Part shown: in pieces, positions 47,265 through 55,596 of the stretch | How positions within the stretch are numbered: the first letter of the stretch is position 1 | How the letters are laid out: each line of letters begins with the position of its first letter | Origin: Ancylobacter sp. Lp-2 | GTDB lineage: Bacteria > Pseudomonadota > Alphaproteobacteria > Rhizobiales > Xanthobacteraceae | Assembly (NCBI RefSeq): GCF_020523795.1 | Contig: NZ_JAJALI010000009.1 | Location: forward strand, 62,001 to 126,000 | Length of the DNA stretch: 64,000 nt | Reading direction: 5' to 3' | The notes under the pieces: model-generated | Seen by the model: only the letters and a program-made list of their open reading frames with translations | Database searches by the model: none | Told to the model about the DNA's origin: nothing | Position numbers and translations under genes: made by a program

Positions 47265-47297
47265 ATAATGCTTCGGAAAGCTTAACGCGCCGTTAAC
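47265..47297 (-). promoter_or_regulatory. Perfect CtrA box overlapping a -35 region
   Basis: TTAA (47282-47285), CGCGCCG (7 nt), TTAAC (47293-47297) is an exact TTAA-N7-TTAAC CtrA site. On the minus strand it covers the position of a -35 element (ACGGCG, a poor match) 17 bp from CATTAT at 47265-47270. This is the usual layout of a CtrA-activated promoter, here pointing to the predicted sRNA. Confidence 0.65.
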
Positions 47298-47343
47298 CCA
47301 TTGGACGGCGCGGCGGGCGGGCGGGGGGAGGCGGGTGCCGGTC

Positions 47344-47544
47344 TCATCGCTTGAAGAAAGCGTCCGCCGCCGCCCGCGAGGAACGCTTGCCGCTGAGCGT
47401 GGCGCGCAGCCGCGCGATCTCGGCTTCCAGCAGCGTGATGCGTTCCTCCAGCTCGGCCTCCGACAGGGTGGAGAGGTCGGCGCCGATCTCATGGGCCGCC
47501 GGCAGCTTAGCCGGGCGGATGCTGAACGGATCGTCCTCGATCAT
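47344..47544 (-). CDS. DUF1192 family protein
   Basis: 66 residues: EDDPFSIRPAKLPAAHEIGA followed by a coiled coil (LSEAELEERITLLEAEIARL) and a basic tail (SSRAAADAFFKR). This is the DUF1192 pattern of alphaproteobacteria, usually found near DUF1465. Probably a short coiled-coil protein; function unknown. Its own promoter must lie toward 47545-47732. Confidence 0.9.
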   Translation of the reverse strand: MIEDDPFSIRPAKLPAAHEIGADLSTLSEAELEERITLLEAEIARLRATLSGKRSSRAAADAFFKR

Positions 47545-47732
47545 CTCGGTCTCCTTGCTGGCGATGGCAGAACCATCTCTTCGGCGGCCATCTCTCCCAG
47601 GGCTATCTATTGCGCGCCGGGGTCGGTTGCCAGTGTGGGCGCCATGACTTAACCAATCGCCTTGACCTGACGGTTCAACCGTTTGCCTGCCCGCTGCCGC
47701 GCTTCCGGCCCTGAAACTGCGAGGATATCCCC

Positions 47733-48731
47733 GTGACCGAGCTTCCCGCCACCATGACCGCCATCGGCCTGCCGACGCCCGGCGGCCCCGAAGCCCTGGT
47801 GCCGGAGACGCGGCCGGTTCCGGTGCCGCGCGCCGGCGAGATCCTGGTCAAGGTGGCGGCCGCCGGCGTCAACCGGCCGGACGTCATGCAGCGCAAGGGG
47901 CTCTATCCGCCGCCGCCCGGCGCGCCGGACATTCCGGGCCTCGAGATCGCCGGCGAAGTGGTGGCGCTCGGCGAGGGCGTGACCGGCTGGAAGCTCGGCG
48001 ACAAGGCCTGCGCCCTCGTCTCCGGCGGCGGCTACGCCCAGTACTGCCTCGCGCAGGCGGATGCGGCGCTCCCGGTGCCGGCCGGCCTGTCGATGGTCGA
48101 GGCGGCGGCGCTGCCCGAGACCTTCTTCACCGTCTGGACCAATGTGTTCGACCTCGCCGGGCTGAAGGCGGGCGAGACCTTCCTGGTGCATGGCGGCACC
48201 TCGGGCATCGGCACCACGGCGATCCAGCTCGCCAAGGCCCATGGCGCCACGGTGTTCGCCACCGCCGGAAGCGCCGAGAAGTGCAAGGTCTGCCTCGATC
48301 TCGGCGCCGATGTCGCCATCGACTACAAGACCGAGGACTTCGTCGCCGTCATCAAGGAGAAGACCGGGGGCAAGGGCATCAACGTCATCCTCGACATGGT
48401 GGGCGGCTCCTACATTGCCCGCAATTACGAGGTGGCGGCGCCGCTCGGGCGCATCGTGCAGATCGCCTTCATGGAAGGCTCGAAGGTGCAGATCGACTAT
48501 ATGCGGCTGATGCTGAAGCGGCTGTCGCATATGGGCTCGACGCTGCGCTCGCGCCCCAATGCCGAGAAGGCCGCCATCGCCGCCTCGCTGCGCGCCAAGG
48601 TGTGGCCGCTGATCGAGGCCGGCAAGGTGAAGCCGGTGCTCGACCAGACCTTCCCGTTGGAAAACGCCGCCGCCGCCCATGCCCGCATGGAGACCAGCCT
48701 GCACATCGGCAAGATCATGCTGGAGGTGTGA
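47733..48731 (+). CDS. NAD(P)H-quinone oxidoreductase, zinc-independent MDR (PIG3-like)
   Basis: 332 residues from a GTG with GAGG about 8 nt upstream. The MDR fold is seen in VKVAAAGVNRPDVMQRKGLY, PPPPGAPDIPGLEIAGEVVA and the nucleotide-binding LVHGGTSGIGTTAIQLAKAH. No catalytic zinc Cys/His set. It probably reduces quinones with NADPH; the substrate is inferred from family. It is transcribed alone, divergent from DUF1192. Confidence 0.92.
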   Translation: MTELPATMTAIGLPTPGGPEALVPETRPVPVPRAGEILVKVAAAGVNRPDVMQRKGLYPPPPGAPDIPGLEIAGEVVALGEGVTGWKLGDKACALVSGGGYAQYCLAQADAALPVPAGLSMVEAAALPETFFTVWTNVFDLAGLKAGETFLVHGGTSGIGTTAIQLAKAHGATVFATAGSAEKCKVCLDLGADVAIDYKTEDFVAVIKEKTGGKGINVILDMVGGSYIARNYEVAAPLGRIVQIAFMEGSKVQIDYMRLMLKRLSHMGSTLRSRPNAEKAAIAASLRAKVWPLIEAGKVKPVLDQTFPLENAAAAHARMETSLHIGKIMLEV

Positions 48732-49302
48732 GGGCGGGAGACGGCGGAGGAGCGACCCGGGAGAAGGTGCGAGCGTGCTGTATTCCGGAAGGGTGGCTTG
48801 CCGAGCTGGAATGACCGGCATCACCGGAGCCGTTCGGGCCCGTCTCCCTGCAGGTAACTCGGCTGTTGCCGAGTTACCTGCAGGGAGCGGTCGACGTCGG
48901 ATCCATTCGATGTCGACGGAGAGGTGGGGTGAGGGGGACGACGCTTCAGGGCTCCACAGCCGCGCACCCGCACCGACCCGCTGCGTGCGCCGCGTTTCCG
49001 TCGAAGCCGGATGTTTCCGGCTTCGGCTTTGCCGGACCCGAACTCGGCGACAGCGGGGTGCGGGTGGGAAGAGGGAAGAAAGCAGCCGCGTTCCGCCGCA
49101 CCTCCTGCCTCCGTGCCGCTCGCCCGCCACGTGCCTTCCCCGTTTCCCGGACCGGCCGAGGCGAAGCCGAAGCGCCGATCCGGGATGGACCCCTTTGCCT
49201 GTCCCCTTCAAAACCTGCCCGCCGCCCGCCATCTCACCGTCATCGGCGGATAACCGGCGCCCCCCTCTTTAAATCCGGGCGGCATCGTCCTAGATTTGTC
49301 AT
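48732..49302. other. Gene-free region between qor and the 6S RNA gene
   Basis: 571 bp. Frames exist but none looks like a protein. It is rich in inverted repeats: the 44-bp palindrome at 48844-48887 and a second hairpin GAAGCCGGA / TCCGGCTTC at 49003-49024. A predicted -10 (TAGATT, 49291-49296) for the 6S RNA closes it. It may be decayed repeat DNA. Confidence 0.7.
48844..48887. repeat. Perfect inverted repeat, 20-bp arms
   Basis: CTCCCTGCAGGTAACTCGGC (48844-48863), loop TGTT, then its exact reverse complement (48868-48887). No T-run follows on either strand. Confidence 0.9.
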
Positions 49303-49457
49303 GCGGGGCTGCGAGGTTCGTCAGGAGAACATATTCCCCGGGGCCTTATCGATCTCAAAGGGAGCTGTCCCTGACCAGACCCCTGGGTCTGGACACACGG
49401 CGCCCACCTACGCTGTAGGTTCCCGGGATCGATTTCCAACGGCCATCGCGGCTCCGC
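49303..49457 (+). ncRNA. ssrS: 6S RNA
   Basis: RNA-polymerase-binding regulatory RNA, about 155 nt, placed directly before fthC as in other proteobacteria. A closing stem of 12 bp pairs GCGGGGCTGCGA (49303-49314) with TCGCGGCTCCGC (49446-49457). A large central bubble with CATATTCCCCGGGG and GTAGGTTCCCGGGATCG and a distal hairpin CCAGACCCCTGGGTCTGG match the open-complex-mimic shape. Promoter -10 TAGATT lies 7 bp upstream. Ends are inferred from the closing stem. Confidence 0.85.
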
Positions 49458-49467
49458 GCTGATCATC

Positions 49468-50073
49468 ATGACCGCTGCTTCGACACACCTCGACAAACCC
49501 TCGCTCCGCGCCGCCGCCTTGGCCCGCCGCGCCGAGTTGGATGCGCCCGCCCGTGCTGCCGCCTCTGCGCGCGCGGCTGCGCATGCGCTCGCCTGGCTCG
49601 GCGACGTCGAGGGCGAGGTGGTGGCACTGTTCGCCCCCATCGGTACCGAGATCGACACCGGCCCGCTGGCCGCCGGCCTGCGCGCCGCCGGGGCGAACCT
49701 TGCCTTGCCGGTGGTGGTGGACATGAAGGCGCCGCTGCTGTTCCGGCTGTGGAGCGCCGGCGTGCCGTTGGTCGAAGTGCCCGGTCCCGGCCGTTTGAGC
49801 ATTCCGGTGCCGCCGGAGAGCGCGCCGCTGGTGATACCCGACGTGCTGGTCGTGCCGCTTGCCGCCTTCGATCCGGGCGGGCACCGGCTCGGCTATGGCG
49901 GCGGCTATTACGACCGCACGCTGGCGGCACTGCGGCGGGCGAAGCGGGTCGAGGCGGTCGGCTATGCCTTCGCGGTGCAGGAGCTTCCCTGTCTCCCCGC
50001 CGAGTCGCATGATGAGCGGCTCGACGCCGTCGTCACCGACGCCGGCATCATCACGGTGACGGCGGAGGACTGA
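49468..50073 (+). CDS. fthC: 5-formyltetrahydrofolate cyclo-ligase
   Basis: ATP-dependent conversion of 5-formyl-THF to 5,10-methenyl-THF. 201 residues. The substrate and ATP motifs are visible in VVDMKAPLLFRLW, and PLAAFDPGGHRLGYGGGYYDR is the family signature. The link to 6S RNA immediately upstream is conserved (E. coli ssrS-ygfA). The ATG at 49468 is 10 bp after the RNA stem. Confidence 0.95.
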   Translation: MTAASTHLDKPSLRAAALARRAELDAPARAAASARAAAHALAWLGDVEGEVVALFAPIGTEIDTGPLAAGLRAAGANLALPVVVDMKAPLLFRLWSAGVPLVEVPGPGRLSIPVPPESAPLVIPDVLVVPLAAFDPGGHRLGYGGGYYDRTLAALRRAKRVEAVGYAFAVQELPCLPAESHDERLDAVVTDAGIITVTAED

Positions 50074-50076
50074 CGT

Positions 50077-50553
50077 TTGGCGGACGGGCTGCCATACTGG
50101 CTGGAAGTTGTGAAGGCGTCAGGTCCGACAATCGTGGCATTAGTGATTGGCGGCATTGCCACCATGATCGCGTATCGCCAGTGGCGTACTGCCAAAGACA
50201 AGCTTCGCCTCGACCTTTTTGAGAGACGATTGGCTGTCTACGATTTGATTGAGAGATACCGAGCTCGGGTTCTGCAGAACGGCAGCGCAGATACCGAGGA
50301 CATAAGGTCTTTGCACGAGATGGCGAGCCGGTCCGAGTTTTTGTTTGGCCGCGATGTGACTGAATTTATTGAAAAATTGAAGCGTGAATGGCAGGTATTG
50401 GTTTTGCCCGCCGGGAAGGTCGCGAAAGACGAAGCGAGTCGGCGGGAGCACCTAGATAGGCAGTATGAAATTAAAAAAGCCTATCTGAACCAAGACGTTG
50501 AACTACGTAAGCTGTTCACGAAATATCTGTCTTTCGGAAAATTGAAGAGCTGA
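50077..50553 (+). CDS. Low-GC orphan with one transmembrane helix
   Basis: 158 residues from a TTG (GGAGG about 9 nt upstream). One N-terminal helix (about 12-32, TIVALVIGGIATMIAYRQW) is followed by a charged coiled coil (KDKLRLDLFERRLAVYDLIE, EIKKAYLNQDVELRK). Local GC is clearly lower than neighbours (about 40-48% in the stretches I counted, against 65-70% nearby). It separates fthC from ymdB, so it looks like an acquired gene. No family recognised. Confidence 0.7.
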   Translation: MADGLPYWLEVVKASGPTIVALVIGGIATMIAYRQWRTAKDKLRLDLFERRLAVYDLIERYRARVLQNGSADTEDIRSLHEMASRSEFLFGRDVTEFIEKLKREWQVLVLPAGKVAKDEASRREHLDRQYEIKKAYLNQDVELRKLFTKYLSFGKLKS

Positions 50554-50555
50554 TC

Positions 50556-51371
50556 ATGCGCATACTCTTTCTCGGCGACGTGGTGGGCCGCGTCGGGCGG
50601 CAGGTCGTGCTCGACGAGCTTCCCGGCCTGCGCAAGGCGTGGTCGCTCGACTGTGTGGTGGTGAACGGCGAGAACGCCGCGGGCGGCTTCGGCATCACCG
50701 AGAGCATCTATGAGGAGTTCCTCGCCGCCGGGGCGGATGCGGTCACGCTCGGCAACCACGCCTTCGACCAGCGCGAGGCGCTCGTCTTCATCGAGCGCGC
50801 CCCGCGCCTGGTGCGCCCCGCCAATTATCCCGCCGGCACGCCGGGGCGCGGCGCCGCGCTGGTGGAGACCCAGTCCGGCGTCCGCGTGCTGGTGGTCAAC
50901 GTCATGGGCCGCACCTTCATGGATCCGATGGACGACCCCTTCGCCGCCATCGACCGCGAGCTCGACGCCGCGCCGCTCGGCCTGGTCTGCGACGCGGCGC
51001 TGGTCGATTTCCATGCCGAGACCACCAGCGAGAAGCAGGCCTTCGGCCATTGGTGCGACGGCCGGGCCAGCCTCGTCATCGGCACCCACACCCATGTGCC
51101 GACCGCCGATCACCGCATCCTGCCCGGGGGCACCGCCTACATGACCGATGTCGGCATGTGCGGTGCCTATGACGGGGTGATCGGCATGGACAAGGAAGAG
51201 CCGCTGCGCCGCTTCACCCGCAAGATCGGCTCCTCGCGCTTCGAGCCGGCGACCGGGCCGGGCACGCTGTCCGGCCTCGCGGTGGAGACCGATGCCAACG
51301 GCCGGGCGGTGAAGGTCGCCCCGGTGCGCATCGGCGGGCTGCTGGAGCCGGTGCTGCCGGCGTTCTGGTAG
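50556..51371 (+). CDS. ymdB: YmdB family metallophosphoesterase
   Basis: 271 residues. It starts MRILFLGDVVGRVGRQVVLD, with metal ligands Asp and Asn in VVVNGENAAGGFG, LGNHAFDQ, VIGTHTHVPTAD and DVGMCGAYDG. The family hydrolyses 2',3'-cyclic nucleotides; its cellular role is open. It starts 2 bp after the TTG-started orphan. Confidence 0.93.
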   Translation: MRILFLGDVVGRVGRQVVLDELPGLRKAWSLDCVVVNGENAAGGFGITESIYEEFLAAGADAVTLGNHAFDQREALVFIERAPRLVRPANYPAGTPGRGAALVETQSGVRVLVVNVMGRTFMDPMDDPFAAIDRELDAAPLGLVCDAALVDFHAETTSEKQAFGHWCDGRASLVIGTHTHVPTADHRILPGGTAYMTDVGMCGAYDGVIGMDKEEPLRRFTRKIGSSRFEPATGPGTLSGLAVETDANGRAVKVAPVRIGGLLEPVLPAFW

Positions 51372-51528
51372 TTTTCCGCCTGCTGCGGCCGGCGTTCGGC
51401 GCGCGCGGCGATGAAGGCCCCCGCTTTACGCGCGGCCCTGCTCTCGCCTATAAGCCGGCCACACGAATTTTCTTGGAATTTCTGACGCAGGGCCGCGTCC
51501 GTCTGGCCCGCGCGAAGTGGAGGCGGCC

Positions 51529-52275
51529 ATGGCCGGGCATTCGCAGTTCAAGAACATCATGCACCGCAAGGGCAAGCAGGACGCGGTGCGCTCCAAGCTG
51601 TTCTCCAAGCTGGCGCGCGAAATCACCGTCTCCGCCAAGCTCGGCATGCCCGATCCCAACATGAACCCGCGCCTGCGCGCCGCCATCCTCGCGGCCCGCG
51701 CGGAAAACATGCCGAAGGACAATATCGACCGCGCCATCAAGAAGGCGGCCGGTGGCGATGCGGAGAACTATGACGAGATCCGCTATGAGGGCTACGGCCC
51801 CGGCGGCGTCGCCGTCATCGTCGAGGCGCTCACCGACAACCGCAACCGCACCGCCTCGGAAGTGCGCTCCTACTTCACCAAGTCGGGCGGCGCGCTGGCC
51901 GAGACCGGCGCGGTGTCGTTCATGTTCGACCGCATCGGCGTCGTCGAGTTCGACGCCGCCAAGGCGTCCGAGGACGCGATGATGGAAGCCGCCATCGAGG
52001 CCGGCGCCGACGACGTCTCCTCCTCCGAGGACGGCCACGAGGTGGTCTGCTCGATGGAGAACCTGCACGAGGTGGCGGCGGCGCTGGAAGCCAAGTTCGG
52101 CGAGCCGCGCAAGTCGGGCCTGGTCTGGCGCCCGCAGAACACCATCGCGGTGGACGACGAGGTGGCGGAGAAGCTGATCCGTCTCGTCGACACGCTGAAC
52201 GACAATGACGACGTGCAGAACGTCTACGCCAATTTCGAGATCTCCGAGGCGATGATCGCCAAGATGAGCGCGTGA
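51529..52275 (+). CDS. YebC/PmpR family transcriptional regulator
   Basis: 248 residues. The start [20 protein letters not shown] is the family start; an ATG 4 codons upstream is not needed. Conserved RAEN and [17 protein letters not shown] and the C-terminal [19 protein letters not shown]. In other proteobacteria it lies near ruvC, as here, about 2.8 kb away. The last codons overlap the first copy of a 35-bp tandem repeat. Confidence 0.95.
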   Translation: MAGHSQFKNIMHRKGKQDAVRSKLFSKLAREITVSAKLGMPDPNMNPRLRAAILAARAENMPKDNIDRAIKKAAGGDAENYDEIRYEGYGPGGVAVIVEALTDNRNRTASEVRSYFTKSGGALAETGAVSFMFDRIGVVEFDAAKASEDAMMEAAIEAGADDVSSSEDGHEVVCSMENLHEVAAALEAKFGEPRKSGLVWRPQNTIAVDDEVAEKLIRLVDTLNDNDDVQNVYANFEISEAMIAKMSA

Positions 52276-52384
52276 GCGCTCATCTTCACTAGGAGCCCCT
52301 GAGCGCGTGAGCGCTTATCGTCACGAGGACGCCCTGAGCGCGTGAGCGCTCATCTTCACGAAGACCCTCTGAGCGCGTGAGCGC
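52265..52384 (+). repeat. 35-bp tandem repeat overlapping the yebC 3' end
   Basis: The unit begins TGAGCGCGTGAGCGCT at 52265, 52300, 52335 and 52370 (period 35; the last copy is cut after 15 bp). Inside each unit TGAGCGC and GCGCTCA form a 7-bp hairpin with loop GTGA. Copies 1 and 3 share TCATCTTCAC and differ from copy 2 by a few bases. The first copy includes the last codons and stop of yebC. Confidence 0.92.
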
Positions 52385-52387
52385 AGG

Positions 52388-52413
52388 ATGCCCGGCTCCG
52401 GCCGGGCATTTTT
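52388..52413 (+). terminator. Terminator after yebC and its repeats
   Basis: Stem ATGCCCGGC / GCCGGGCAT with a short loop, then TTTTTG. It lies 13 bp before the end of the convergent TauE/SafE gene. Confidence 0.85.
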
Positions 52414-52426
52414 GTTGCGGCGCCCC

Positions 52427-53173
52427 TCAGGGCCGCAGCAGCGGATCGAGCAGCGGTATGCTGGCCACCGCCGCCAGCGCGATGATCGCATAGGCGATCA
52501 GCCGGAACTGCCGGTCGCTGGCCAGCCGGAAGCCGCGCGCGCCGGCGACGAGGCCGAGCGCATAGGTCGGGCCGAGCACCAGCGACAGTTTCAGCACCTC
52601 GCCGTCGATCAGTCCGTGGCTGAAATAGGCGGTGGCGGAGGCCACCGTCACCAGCGCGAAGAAGGCAAACAGGTTCGCCCGCACCAGCGCCGCGTTCTGG
52701 CCGGTGCCGAGCCAGTACACCACCACCGGCGGGCCGGAGAGCTGCGCGGCGCCGCCGAGCACGCCGGCCAGCGCGCCGATGCCGAGCCGGGCGGCCAGCG
52801 AATGCGGTGCCTTCAGGCCCCGGCCGAAGATCAGCAGCATCAGCAGCGCCACCGCCAGCGCGGCGATCGCCCAGCGCAGCGTCACCGGGTCGACCCGTTC
52901 CAGCAGCCACACGCCGAACGGCACCGCCACCACCGCGCCGATGGCGAGCGGCGCCACCTGCCGCCAGATGCAGGCGCGCAGCGCCCGGAACACCATGGGC
53001 AGGGTCAGCACGGTGTCGATGATCAGCAAGGTCGGCGCCGCCAGCTTCGGCCCGAATACCGCGCCGACCAGCGGCATGAAGATCAGCGCGCCGCCGAAGC
53101 CGGAAAAGCCGCGCGTGGCGCCGGCGAGGAGGGCGGTGGCGATGGCCCAGATCAGGGCCGCGTCGAAGGACAT
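52427..53173 (-). CDS. TauE/SafE family sulfite exporter-like transporter
   Basis: 248 residues, about 8 hydrophobic helices. The N-terminus ATALLAGATRGFSGFGGALI has the Gly-rich TSUP (TauE/SafE) motif, and a second repeat (AGVLGGAAQLSGPPVVVYWL) mirrors it. Substrate unknown; sulfite, sulfonate or organic acid possible. Start at 53173. Confidence 0.88.
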   Translation of the reverse strand: MSFDAALIWAIATALLAGATRGFSGFGGALIFMPLVGAVFGPKLAAPTLLIIDTVLTLPMVFRALRACIWRQVAPLAIGAVVAVPFGVWLLERVDPVTLRWAIAALAVALLMLLIFGRGLKAPHSLAARLGIGALAGVLGGAAQLSGPPVVVYWLGTGQNAALVRANLFAFFALVTVASATAYFSHGLIDGEVLKLSLVLGPTYALGLVAGARGFRLASDRQFRLIAYAIIALAAVASIPLLDPLLRP

Positions 53174-53524
53174 GAACGCACCTGCGCCAAGGGGGCTCGC
53201 GGCGAACCGCAAGAAGCGAGCCGTAAGAAACGGACCGCGAGGAATGCACCGTGAGGGACGGGCCGCGGCGGAACCGGAAGCGAGATTGGCGGAAAGCGAG
53301 GGCGGCCGAAAGTGAAACGGCACGCGCGGCACCGTGGCCATCTTGCTAGCCCTCGGCCCCGTGCCGGTCAATCGCCGTTTCTTGTCAATTCGCCGCTTCC
53401 ATCACATTTGGTGAAACACCCTATCGGCAAAACTCATTTGTCGCCGGGCCGCGGCACCCCCACATTGGCGCCAACAAATAGGCGCGCCATCGGGAATCGT
53501 GGCGGTGCCACTCGGGATAGTGCC
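53174..53524. other. Divergent intergenic region TauE / EamA genes
   Basis: 351 bp between two transporter genes. Open frames are extensions of the neighbours. A relatively AT-rich stretch (53380-53440) could hold the promoters. No repeat or RNA was recognised. Confidence 0.55.
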
Positions 53525-54475
53525 ATGAGCGTTTCAGAAATCTGCGCCGCGGCGGAGGCCGACGCCGCTGCGGCCCGCGCCGCCGCCGAGCGGACCGACC
53601 GGCTGGTGGGCGGTGCGCTCGCCTTGTTCGCCGTTGCCATATGGGGCGGCTGGATCGTCTCCACCCGTCACGCCGTGGCCGGTCATGTCACCCCTTCGGC
53701 GGTCGGCTGGCTGCGCTTCGTGGTGCCGGCGCTGGTGCTGGCGCCCTGGTGGCTGAAGATCGGGTTGTGGCCGCGCGGCCGGGTGGTGCCGTTCCTGTTC
53801 TGCTTCATGGGTTCAGGGGCGATCTTCTTCCTGGTGGTCGCCAACGCCATGCGCTTCGTGCCGGCCGCCGATGTCGGGCCGCTGCTGCCCGGCACCATGC
53901 CGCTGATCGTGGCGGTGATCTCGGTGCTGGCGTTCAAGGAGCGGCTTGGCTGGCTGCGTGCTGCCGGCTTCGTCTGCATCGCGCTGGGCGTCGTCACCCT
54001 CGGCGGGCGCGGGCTGATCAATTCGGCTGATGGTGCCTGGCGCGGCCATTTGCTGCTGCTCACCGGCGCCAGTCTGTGGGCCGGCTACACGCTCGCCTTC
54101 CGCCGCACCGGTATGGACGCCAGGGAACTGGTGGGGCTGATCGGCCTGTGGTCGGCGATCATCCTCACCCCGGTCGGCCTGCCCGGCGTCGTCTCGGCGC
54201 TGCAGGCGGGCTATGGCGCCGAGGTGCTGCAGCTGGTGCTGGTGCAGGGCGTCGGCTCGGGCGTGGTGGCGCTGGTCGCCTTCGGCATGGCGATCGAGAA
54301 GCTCGGCTCGTCGCGCGCTGCCGCCTTCACCGGCCTGGTGCCGGCGCTGGCCGCCGGGCTGGCGGTGCCGCTCCTCGGTGAGCACCCGGACACGGCGGCG
54401 ATCATCGGCATCGCCGCCACCGGCGTCGGCGTGGTGCTGGCCAGCGGGGCGCTGACGCCGGCACGCCGGAACTGA
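53525..54475 (+). CDS. EamA family (DMT) transporter
   Basis: 316 residues with ten predicted helices in two EamA repeats: LFAVAIWGGWIVSTRH followed by SAVGWLRFVVPALVLAPWW, and GASLWAGYTLAFRR ending LVPALAAGLAVPLLGEHPD. The N-terminal 40 residues are an Ala/Glu-rich polar extension. Substrate unknown. Start at 53525. Confidence 0.88.
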   Translation: MSVSEICAAAEADAAAARAAAERTDRLVGGALALFAVAIWGGWIVSTRHAVAGHVTPSAVGWLRFVVPALVLAPWWLKIGLWPRGRVVPFLFCFMGSGAIFFLVVANAMRFVPAADVGPLLPGTMPLIVAVISVLAFKERLGWLRAAGFVCIALGVVTLGGRGLINSADGAWRGHLLLLTGASLWAGYTLAFRRTGMDARELVGLIGLWSAIILTPVGLPGVVSALQAGYGAEVLQLVLVQGVGSGVVALVAFGMAIEKLGSSRAAAFTGLVPALAAGLAVPLLGEHPDTAAIIGIAATGVGVVLASGALTPARRN

Positions 54476-54487
54476 CAGCTCAACCTT

Positions 54488-54516
54488 CCCATGGCCGGAC
54501 GTCATCCGGCCATGGG
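54488..54516. terminator. Convergent hairpin between EamA and COG4315 genes
   Basis: CCCATGGCCGGA (54488-54499), 5-nt loop, TCCGGCCATGGG (54505-54516): 12-bp perfect stem. Without a T-run, but placed where both convergent transcripts end. Confidence 0.6.
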
Positions 54517-54542
54517 CGGGAAGGCCGCGTGGCTGCGGCGAC

Positions 54543-54896
54543 CTAGTCGTTCACGACGTGCCAGACGCCGTTGCGCCCGTCGCCCGCCTTTTCGCCGGCC
54601 TTCTTGTCGCCGGCGAAGTAGTAGAGCGGCTTGCCGTCATAGGCCCATTGCATGGCGCCGTCCTTGCGCGGCACCAGCGTCCAGCCGGTCTTCATCGCGT
54701 CGCCGGTCTTGCCGAGATAGGGCGGCCAGTTGGTGGCGCAGGCGTCGTAGCAAGCCGACATGCCGCCGGTGTCCTTGTCGAACACATAGAGCGTCTTGCC
54801 GCCGGCGCCGGTCAGCATGCCGGCGGCGAGTGCCGGGCCGGCAAGCAGCAGGGTACCGGCCGCGAGGCCGGCAAAGCGGGTAAAGCTGTGGGTCAT
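54543..54896 (-). CDS. COG4315-type secreted repeat protein
   Basis: 117 residues: signal peptide (ends ALAAG, about 26), then GGKTLYVFDKDTGGMSACYD and a second copy-like KDGAMQWAYDGKPLYYFAGD, the pattern of the lipoprotein-repeat family of unknown function. It has one CxxxC (SACYDACATNW). A CtrA site lies in the upstream gap. Function unknown. Confidence 0.88.
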   Translation of the reverse strand: MTHSFTRFAGLAAGTLLLAGPALAAGMLTGAGGKTLYVFDKDTGGMSACYDACATNWPPYLGKTGDAMKTGWTLVPRKDGAMQWAYDGKPLYYFAGDKKAGEKAGDGRNGVWHVVND

Positions 54897-54932
54897 GGCG
54901 TTCCTCCGGGTGTCTGGGGTCTGTGCCGCCCC

Positions 54933-54949
54933 TTAATCCCGCGTTAACC
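54933..54949. promoter_or_regulatory. Perfect CtrA box upstream of ruvC and the COG4315 gene
   Basis: TTAA (54933-54936), 7 nt TCCCGCG, TTAACC (54944-54949). It lies 37 bp before the minus-strand gene and 86 bp before ruvC. No clear -10 was found on either side, so direction is open. Confidence 0.65.
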
Positions 54950-55034
54950 ATGCGCCTCGCCTGTGGCGAAATCACGGGCTTTCTGATCTCCCGCATACTG
55001 GCCGTTCGTCGTTTGTTCGGGTACCTCCTAAGGT

Positions 55035-55583
55035 ATGGCGTCCGCTCCGATTCGCATTCTCGGCCTCGACCCCGGCCTCCGCCGCACCGGCTGGGGGGTG
55101 ATCGAGGCCGCCGGGACCAAGCTCTCCTTCATCGCCTGCGGCACGGTGCTGCCCCCGGAGGAAGGCACGCTCGCCGAGCGCCTCGCCGTGCTGCATCGCG
55201 AGCTCGCCGCTGTCATCGCCGCCTTCGCGCCCGACGAGGCGGCGGTCGAGGAGACCTTCGTCAACGTCAATCCCGCCTCGACGCTGAAGCTCGGCCAGGC
55301 GCGCGGGGTGGTGCTGCTCACTCCCGCCCTTGCCGGGGTGCCGGTGGCCGAATATGCGGCGCTGCTGGTGAAGAAGACCGTGGTCGGCGCCGGGCGGGCG
55401 GAGAAGGCGCAGATCCGCATGATGATGAAGGTGCTGCTGCCGCAGGCGGATTTCGAGACCGACGACGCGGCCGACGCGCTTGCGGTCGCCGTCACCCATG
55501 TCCAGCATAGGGGCGCGGCGGCGCTGCGCGCCTCGTTCGAGAAGCGGGTGACGGCCAAGGTGGCCAAGGCGGCGGCACGATGA
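55035..55583 (+). CDS. ruvC: Crossover junction endodeoxyribonuclease RuvC
   Basis: 182 residues. Resolves Holliday junctions. Catalytic acidic residues are Asp12 in [14 protein letters not shown], Glu in [11 protein letters not shown] and two Asp near [13 protein letters not shown]. First of ruvC-ruvA-ruvB; the start ATG at 55035. A CtrA box lies 86 bp upstream. Confidence 0.97.
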   Translation: MASAPIRILGLDPGLRRTGWGVIEAAGTKLSFIACGTVLPPEEGTLAERLAVLHRELAAVIAAFAPDEAAVEETFVNVNPASTLKLGQARGVVLLTPALAGVPVAEYAALLVKKTVVGAGRAEKAQIRMMMKVLLPQADFETDDAADALAVAVTHVQHRGAAALRASFEKRVTAKVAKAAAR

Positions 55584-55596
55584 TCGGCAGGCTCAG

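Noticed and set aside
52265-52384. CRISPR array
   Set aside because: The copies are contiguous with no unique spacers between repeats, and no cas gene is near.
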